The position numbers and the translations under genes are program-made. Below the pieces are notes generated by a model. That model was not told where the DNA came from. It made no database searches and saw only the letters and a list, made by a program, of their open reading frames with translations. From an uncultured beta proteobacterium (GTDB lineage Bacteria; Pseudomonadota; Gammaproteobacteria; Burkholderiales; Burkholderiaceae_B), in assembly GCA_903929925.1 (NCBI GenBank), contig CAIYWO010000203.1, forward strand, positions 1 to 10,684: a stretch of DNA of 10,684 bases, read 5' to 3'. Of this stretch, positions 6,001 through 10,684 are shown one piece after another (position 1 is the first letter of the stretch; each line of letters starts with the position of its first letter).

Positions 6001-7281
6001 ATGACGATCTTGGTCTTCATTTCCTCTCTGTTGGGCGCCATGGCGCTTGGCATGCCAATTGCCTTTGCCTTGCTCACATGTGCTGTAGTTCTGATGGTCT
6101 TCATGGGGAATTTCGATACGCAAATTCTTGCGCAAAATTTAATCGAAGGCACTAATAACTACCCATTGATGGCCGTGCCATTTTTTATGTTGGCCGGCGA
6201 ACTCATGAATGCAGGCGGCTTATCTAAGCGCATCATTGAGATGGCTAAGTCGTTAGTCGGTCACGTACGAGGTGGCCTCGGGTATGTAGCGATTATCGCG
6301 GCGCTAATTATGGCAAGCATCTCCGGCTCGGCCGTGGCCGATACTGCAGCCCTAGGTGCGATTCTCATTCCCCTTATGCGTCAAGCAGGGTATGACGTGC
6401 CGCGGTCTGCAGGCCTGATCGCGTCCGGTGGCATTATTGCCCCCATCATTCCACCTTCGATCGGCTTTGTCGTTTTAGGCGTGGCGGGCGGCATCTCCAT
6501 CACAAAACTATTTTTGGCAGGAATTGTGCCAGGCATCATGATGGGCGCGGCACTTTGGGCCACCTGGTGGTGGTGTGCCAAAAAGGAGGCTCCACCTGTA
6601 CTCGCTAGTCGCTTTAGTTTGAGTGTATTTTTAAGATCGTTAAAAGATGGTTTTTGGGCGTTGCTGCTGCCACTTGCCATTATTGGTGGCATGAAATTTG
6701 GCGTCTTCACACCAACCGAGGCGGCCGTCGTGGCTGTGGTCTATTCATTCTTGGTCGGATGGCTGATATACGGAGAGCTCAAACTCACCGCGCTACCTAA
6801 GCTCATGCTCTCTGCAGCACGCACCTCTGGCGTCGTGCTTTTTTTAGTAGCCTGTGCCATGGTGTCTGCCTGGCTTATCACGATCGCCGAAATTCCAAAG
6901 CAAGTTGGTGAGCTATTAAGCCCATTCATGGACAACAAGATTTTATTGATGTTCATGATGATGGCGCTGGTGATCGTCATCGGTACTGCATTAGATTTCA
7001 TGCCGACTGTGCTGATCCTAACGCCCGTTCTTATGCCAATCGTTAAGCAAGCTGGTATTGATCCCGTTTATTTCGGTGTGCTATTCATCATGAATAACGC
7101 CATCGGCCTGCTCACACCACCTGTCGGCACCGTATTAAATGTCGTCGCCGGCATCGCGAAAGAAGATTTGGGGCGTGTCACAAAAGGTGTGATGCCCTTC
7201 TTACTTGCCCAAGTGCTCTTACTGGTACTGTTCATTCTATTCCCCGCGCTAGTGATGGTTCCCGCCCGCTGGTTCTATTAA
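6001..7281 (+). CDS. dctM: TRAP transporter large permease (DctM family)
   Basis: This is a 426-residue, highly hydrophobic protein of normal family length. It has the conserved motifs of the TRAP large subunit: I-S-G-S-A-V-A-D-T-A-A-L-G (107-119), A-P-I-I-P-P-S-I-G (147-155), F-T-P-T-E-A-A (236-242) and L-T-P-P-V-G-T (371-377), arranged as two inverted half-repeats. It forms the elevator-type transport path for the solute delivered by DctP, coupled to sodium or proton entry. AAGGGG at 5985-5990 serves as ribosome binding site, inside the end of dctQ. Nothing in it looks damaged, so the TRAP system should work. Specificity lies in DctP rather than here. Confidence 0.96.
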   Translation: MTILVFISSLLGAMALGMPIAFALLTCAVVLMVFMGNFDTQILAQNLIEGTNNYPLMAVPFFMLAGELMNAGGLSKRIIEMAKSLVGHVRGGLGYVAIIAALIMASISGSAVADTAALGAILIPLMRQAGYDVPRSAGLIASGGIIAPIIPPSIGFVVLGVAGGISITKLFLAGIVPGIMMGAALWATWWWCAKKEAPPVLASRFSLSVFLRSLKDGFWALLLPLAIIGGMKFGVFTPTEAAVVAVVYSFLVGWLIYGELKLTALPKLMLSAARTSGVVLFLVACAMVSAWLITIAEIPKQVGELLSPFMDNKILLMFMMMALVIVIGTALDFMPTVLILTPVLMPIVKQAGIDPVYFGVLFIMNNAIGLLTPPVGTVLNVVAGIAKEDLGRVTKGVMPFLLAQVLLLVLFILFPALVMVPARWFY

Positions 7282-7295
7282 TAAGAGAAATTTTC

Positions 7296-8321
7296 ATGCA
7301 AAATAAACTTCCCGTTGTAGTTCTAACGCTCGGCGATCCAGCAGGTATCGGTTCAGAACTGATCGCACGACTGCTCGACAAACATGCAGTCTGCGAACTG
7401 GCCAATGTTGTTATCGCTGGAGACCAATGGCTCTGGGAGCATGGTCAACAAATCGCGAACGTACGGGTCCCCACGATTACGGTCGATTCCTTTGATGATG
7501 TGCGTGCTCGCTCAAATCAAGATGTGCCAGCTTTTTTGCCGATGCAGACAATCCATGCGCGCGATGTCAAAATGGGGCAAGTCAGCCCATTGAATGGCCA
7601 GTCTGTGTTGAAGGTTCTAGATGCCTGTATGGATGCGACCCTTGCCGGTCACGTTGATGCCATCTGCTTCGCACCGCTCAACAAGCAGGCGATGAAGATG
7701 GGCGGGATGAAGCACGAGGATGAGTTACATCATTTCGCTGAACATCTGGGTGTAACTGGCTATTTTTGCGAATTCAACACACTCGGCAACTTATGGACCT
7801 CCCGCATTTCGTCGCACGTACCACTCAAAGACGTTGCGCAATACCTTAGCAAAGAGCGGATTGAGCAAGCTTCTGAGTTGATCTACAAGGCTTTGCTTGC
7901 GAGTGGATTTGAGACGCCAAAAATTGCGATCGCAGCGTTCAACCCACACGGCGGGGACGGAGGCTCCTGCGGTCGTGAAGAAATCGACATCATCGCGCCG
8001 GCCGTTGCCTCACTCCAAGCAAGGGAGTGGCCAACAGAAGTACCTTTCCATGGACCGTTTCCGGCCGACACCATTTTTCTAAAGGCGCAAGCGGGCGAGT
8101 ATCAAGCCATTGTGACCATGTATCACGATCAAGGACAGATCGCGATCAAACTACTTGGTTTTTCGCGAGGTGTGACAGTCCAGGGCGGATTACCAATTCC
8201 AATTACAACTCCAGCTCACGGCACAGCCTACGATATTGCCGGTCAGGGCAAAGCTAGTGTTGAAGCAACGTGGCAAGCGTTTCAAATCGCATCCCGAATG
8301 GGGAAGACCTGGCGCAAGTAA
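7296..8321 (+). CDS. pdxA: PdxA-family NAD-dependent dehydrogenase (catabolic paralogue)
   Basis: This 341-residue protein belongs to the 4-hydroxythreonine-4-phosphate dehydrogenase family. It has GDPAGIG (13-19), a P-L-N-K segment ending at K130, and the three divalent-metal histidines H174 (SSH), H218 (FNPHGGDGG) and H277 (MYHDQ), then G-L-P...H-G-T-A (298-311). The usual substrate motif G-H-T-E is replaced by K139-H-E-D, followed by E-L-H-H, and the P after GDPAGIG is S20. These changes and the operon context argue against a role in vitamin B6 synthesis. Known catabolic relatives oxidise and decarboxylate phosphorylated tetronates (with a DUF1537 kinase) or an unphosphorylated diol dicarboxylate (TphB). 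No kinase is visible here, so an unphosphorylated substrate is plausible. AAGAGA at 7283-7288 precedes the ATG. Family confident, substrate unknown. Confidence 0.88.
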   Translation: MQNKLPVVVLTLGDPAGIGSELIARLLDKHAVCELANVVIAGDQWLWEHGQQIANVRVPTITVDSFDDVRARSNQDVPAFLPMQTIHARDVKMGQVSPLNGQSVLKVLDACMDATLAGHVDAICFAPLNKQAMKMGGMKHEDELHHFAEHLGVTGYFCEFNTLGNLWTSRISSHVPLKDVAQYLSKERIEQASELIYKALLASGFETPKIAIAAFNPHGGDGGSCGREEIDIIAPAVASLQAREWPTEVPFHGPFPADTIFLKAQAGEYQAIVTMYHDQGQIAIKLLGFSRGVTVQGGLPIPITTPAHGTAYDIAGQGKASVEATWQAFQIASRMGKTWRK

Positions 8322-8325
8322 GTGA

Positions 8326-8359
8326 GTAGGGCGTGATACATTTCATGTGCAAGCCCTAC
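8326..8359. repeat. Intergenic hairpin between the pdxA-like and Bug genes
   Basis: GTAGGGC (8326-8332) and GCCCTAC (8353-8359) form a perfect seven-base stem. Inside, ACAT (8338-8341) and ATGT (8345-8348) pair around a TTC loop, and a few more pairs join the two stems. It starts five bases after the pdxA-like stop and ends nine bases before the AAAAGG ribosome binding site of the next gene. No T-tract follows, so it is more likely an mRNA stability or partial-attenuation element than a full terminator. Confidence 0.5.
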
Positions 8360-8382
8360 CCATTTCTAAAAGGTTGTTCCTC

Positions 8383-9342
8383 ATGAAAAAAATTGGCGTC
8401 GCCCTACTTGGTCTTTTGTTTGCGAACAGCGCAATCGCCGCCTATCCAGAAAAGTCCATACGACTCGTTGTGCCCTTCGCAACGGGCGGCACATCGGAAA
8501 TCGTGGCGCGATCAATTGCCAACGGATTAACTACCGAGCTGGGACAGTCTGTTTACGTTGAGAACAAGCCGGGTGGCGCAGGCAATATTGCCATGGCTGA
8601 AGTCAAGCGTGCGAACCCAGATGGTTACACGCTTATCTTGGGTCACGTCGGTACACTTGCAGTCAACCAACTTTTGTTCGGCAAAAAACTCCCTTACGAT
8701 CCCAATAAAGATTTCGTAGCGGTCACGCTTGTCGCTAAAGTACCCAATGTGATTGCTGTCAGCAGCAAAAGTCCCTACAAGACGATTGCCGACCTCATCG
8801 CTGACGCCAAAGCGAACCCCAAGAAAATTAACTACGGCTCGGCCGGCAATGGCAGCGCTGGGCACTTAGCGATGGAGTACTTTGCGTCCGAGGCTGGCAT
8901 TGAGTTGACGCATGTTCCGTACAAAGGCTCGGGCAATATGCTGACCGACCTCATGGGCGGGCAGATCCAAGCGACTTTCAACGGACTACCTTCGCTGATC
9001 GGACAAATCAAGGGCGATACCTTGCGTCCACTCGCAGTTGGCCCACTCAAACGCTCAGCAGCACTGCCCAACGTACCAACTCTAGATGAGTCTGGACTGA
9101 AAGGTTTTGAGACCTCACAATGGTATGGAATTTTGGCTCCTGCCGGTACACCAACCGATGTCGTGGATCGCCTGCAAAAAGCAATCGTCAAAGTCTTAAA
9201 GTCGCCAGAGCAATCTAAGCGCATGCTCGACGATGGTGCGGTGCTTATTGGGGATACGCCACAGGAATTCACAGCATTCATCAAGACTGAACAAGACCGT
9301 TGGGCCAAGGTATTTGAAAAAGCACAAATTAAAATAGACTAA
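8383..9342 (+). CDS. Bug/TctC-family periplasmic solute-binding receptor
   Basis: This is a complete Bug receptor of 319 residues from the ATG at 8383. I prefer this start to a GTG at 8347 because AAAAGG (8368-8373) lies nine bases upstream and the product then opens with a clean signal peptide (MKKIGVALLGLLFANSAIA, cleaved before AYPEK). Family features follow in order: Y-P-x-K-x-I-R-L-V-V-P-F, a G-G-T-S-E-I-V-A-R segment, V-E-N-K-P-G-G-A-G-N-I-A, A-N-P-D-G-Y-T-L, N-Y-G-S-A-G-N-G-S-A-G-H-L, T-H-V-P-Y-K-G-S-G and A-P-A-G-T-P. No TctA/TctB partner is visible, which is common for this family in Burkholderiales. It may use a permease elsewhere or act in sensing. The mid-operon position suggests a ligand from the same pathway. 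Confidence 0.94.
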   Translation: MKKIGVALLGLLFANSAIAAYPEKSIRLVVPFATGGTSEIVARSIANGLTTELGQSVYVENKPGGAGNIAMAEVKRANPDGYTLILGHVGTLAVNQLLFGKKLPYDPNKDFVAVTLVAKVPNVIAVSSKSPYKTIADLIADAKANPKKINYGSAGNGSAGHLAMEYFASEAGIELTHVPYKGSGNMLTDLMGGQIQATFNGLPSLIGQIKGDTLRPLAVGPLKRSAALPNVPTLDESGLKGFETSQWYGILAPAGTPTDVVDRLQKAIVKVLKSPEQSKRMLDDGAVLIGDTPQEFTAFIKTEQDRWAKVFEKAQIKID

Positions 9343-9389
9343 TAACGAAATCCATCTGCCGCCACGGTTTTCTAAAGGAATCCTCTAGC

Positions 9390-10157
9390 ATGAGAAACCT
9401 CAAACTTTTTATTCCCGTGGTCGCTTTCTTTTTGTGCTGTATCAAGCCCACCATTGCGGCTGAGTACCGCCTGTACGCGGCAGCCGGCATCAAGATACCT
9501 TTGATCACTCTGAGCCAAGCTTATCAAACTGACTCGGGTCACTCAATTGTTAATGATTTTGATACAGCAGGCGCTGCAGAAAAAAAGTTTCTTTCTGATC
9601 CAAATGCGAGCTTTCTAATTACGACCAAGCCTCGCATCGACAAAGCGATCGCGTCGAAATTGCTTACCAACGGCCAAGCTATCCATCTCGTAGATACTGC
9701 AGCCGGTATCGCCTCCTCTCAAGCCGTCAAGCCAGTAGTACGCAATGGCGATGATTTAAAAGCGGCGCTCCTGAATGCAAAAAAAATTGCTTTTTCTGAC
9801 CCTGCTCGAGGTGCGACTGTTGGCCTTCACTTTGTCAAAGTGATCCGCGAGTTAGGGATTGAACAAGAGGTCATGGCAAAGGCTGTGGTTGCGCGCGATG
9901 GCATCGAAACCATGCGACTGATTCAAAGCAAAACCGTAGACATCGGGATCACCCAAATGAGTGAAGTGGTCCAGGCAGATCGAACAACACTCGTTGGCCC
10001 TTTTCCCAAAGACTTTGAACTAGTTAGTGAATATGTTCTTTGGTACAAGACGAGCGGTGACGCCGGAGTCGATGCGTTCGTCAAACTTCTCACTTCCGCA
10101 CGCGCTGCTAGTGTCTTTGCGCAGGAAGGTCTTCTACCAGTCACTTCTCGACAGTAA
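9390..10157 (+). CDS. Orphan ModA-like periplasmic substrate-binding protein
   Basis: This 255-residue protein has an N-terminal signal peptide (MRNLKLFIPVVAFFLCC..., probable cleavage near A23/A24 before EYRLYAAAG) and a type II periplasmic-binding fold. The opening L-Y-A-A-A-G-I, the central I-A-F-S-D-P-A-R-G-A-T-V-G (133-145) and the late V-D-I-G-I-T-Q-M-S-E-V-V (183-194) parallel the molybdate-binding ModA family. However, the first-lobe anion region reads D-T-A-G rather than the usual S-G-x-L. ModB permease and ModC ATPase genes are absent, so molybdate import is doubtful. AAGGA (9375-9379) sits ten bases before the ATG. The place in a sugar-acid operon suggests an organic-anion ligand, but no function is established. 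Two cysteines (16-17) in the signal region do not form a lipobox. Confidence 0.8.
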   Translation: MRNLKLFIPVVAFFLCCIKPTIAAEYRLYAAAGIKIPLITLSQAYQTDSGHSIVNDFDTAGAAEKKFLSDPNASFLITTKPRIDKAIASKLLTNGQAIHLVDTAAGIASSQAVKPVVRNGDDLKAALLNAKKIAFSDPARGATVGLHFVKVIRELGIEQEVMAKAVVARDGIETMRLIQSKTVDIGITQMSEVVQADRTTLVGPFPKDFELVSEYVLWYKTSGDAGVDAFVKLLTSARAASVFAQEGLLPVTSRQ

Positions 10158-10214
10158 GACTGCCGATCACCTAGCGCTTACACAACAGACGAGACGCATC
10201 AAAGGTTTGACCCT

Positions 10215-10682
10215 ATGACTCCCCTACGCTTATTAATCTGGGCCGCACTTGCTGGCGCCTTCATCCCTGTGATGGCAATCCTGAATGGACGACTTGGGAA
10301 ATCCATGGGAGAGGCGCTACACGCCTCTGTCATTCTATTTGGAGTTGGTTTTTTATTCTGTTTGACTGTCGCGCTCGTGCTAACCAAATCTCTACCGCAT
10401 GCTACGGACCTCGCAAATGCGAAACCGATTGAGTATCTCGGCGGGTTTATTGTTGGTTTCTATGTCATTAGCGCGACCTTGCTCGCACCGCGGATTGGCT
10501 TGGCGAATTTTATTGTTTGTGCTGTATCAGCACAGATTATTATTTCAGTCGTGATTGATCATTTTGGTTTACTTGGCGCTATGGTGCGACCAGTCAGTGT
10601 GACCCGACTGGTCGGTATTGGCCTATTGATTGCAGGAATCATCGTCACACAAATATCCGATAATTCCTCGGCAACAAGATGA
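10215..10682 (+). CDS. DUF606/YdcZ-type small DMT-superfamily membrane protein
   Basis: This 155-residue protein has five likely membrane segments (about 5-22, 36-56, 73-92, 96-114 and 130-146), the usual build of the DUF606 (YdcZ) family in the drug/metabolite transporter superfamily. Conserved-looking motifs are N24-G-R-L-G (24-28), G-G-F-I-V-G-F-Y-V (76-84), A-P-R-I-G-L-A (91-97), S-A-Q-I-I-I-S-V-V-I-D-H-F-G (105-118) and the closing R-L-V-G-I-G-L-L-I-A-G. The function of the family is not established; half-size DMT proteins act as dimers, and an exporter or importer of a small metabolite is possible. AAAGG (10201-10205) lies nine bases before the ATG. It is the last gene visible, 57 bases after the ModA-like gene, probably in the same operon. 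No terminator can be seen because the window ends at its stop codon. Confidence 0.85.
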   Translation: MTPLRLLIWAALAGAFIPVMAILNGRLGKSMGEALHASVILFGVGFLFCLTVALVLTKSLPHATDLANAKPIEYLGGFIVGFYVISATLLAPRIGLANFIVCAVSAQIIISVVIDHFGLLGAMVRPVSVTRLVGIGLLIAGIIVTQISDNSSATR

Positions 10683-10684
10683 CC

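Noticed and set aside
5590..6135. A 181-codon minus-strand reading frame across dctQ and dctM
   Set aside because: It runs opposite two well-supported membrane proteins, and its composition is typical of a reversed hydrophobic gene.
8347..8382. N-terminal extension of the second Bug receptor from a GTG start
   Set aside because: The GTG lies in the loop of a hairpin without a ribosome binding site, and the extension would bury the signal peptide; the ATG at 8383 has AAAAGG in place.
8832..9308. A 158-codon minus-strand reading frame in the second Bug gene
   Set aside because: Antisense shadow with Ser/Pro-rich low-information sequence.
1..10684. A defence system, mobile element, CRISPR array or RNA gene
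   Set aside because: No nuclease, transposase, integrase, spaced direct repeats or tRNA/rRNA-like stretches were seen; nearly all bases belong to catabolic and transport genes.

Overview
The window looks like an accessory catabolic locus of a betaproteobacterium, most likely Burkholderiales. The grounds are two tripartite-tricarboxylate (Bug/TctC-type) binding proteins, a GbpR-like LysR regulator, a DctPQM TRAP transporter and a base composition that by eye is near 50% GC. I cannot name the genus. No RNA gene, insertion sequence, integrase, CRISPR array or plasmid or phage gene is visible.

Layout. Positions 1-2511 (+) hold the C-terminal part of a Bug receptor, then an enolase-superfamily sugar-acid dehydratase of the L-rhamnonate dehydratase type, then a DHDPS-fold enzyme that closely resembles L-2-keto-3-deoxyarabonate dehydratase. 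Positions 2519-3439 (-) encode a LysR-type regulator, converging on the first block. A 119-bp divergent intergenic region (3440-3558) contains two T-N11-A palindromes, centred 21 bp apart, and a good sigma70-like promoter facing right. Positions 3559-10682 (+) form one long tightly packed operon: dctP, an amidohydrolase (COG3618-type lactonase), dctQ, dctM, a PdxA-family dehydrogenase, a second Bug receptor, a ModA-like binding protein and a small DUF606/YdcZ membrane protein.

How the genes may work together (inference). The TRAP transporter would import a sugar acid or its lactone. The amidohydrolase would open a lactone, the RhmD-like enzyme would dehydrate a C5 (or C6) aldonate, and the DHDPS-fold enzyme would turn the resulting L-2-keto-3-deoxypentonate into alpha-ketoglutarate semialdehyde. 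L-arabonate and L-lyxonate give the same 3-deoxy intermediate, so either could be the substrate. The expected alpha-ketoglutarate semialdehyde dehydrogenase is not in the window. The PdxA-family enzyme has no DUF1537 kinase partner and a changed substrate-site motif, and its role is the main open question. Another oddity is four periplasmic binding proteins from three families, only one of which (DctP) has its membrane partner here.

Most of the window is well explained by known families. What may be new is the combination of genes, the PdxA-like step, the orphan ModA-like protein, the operator architecture and two unexplained hairpins.
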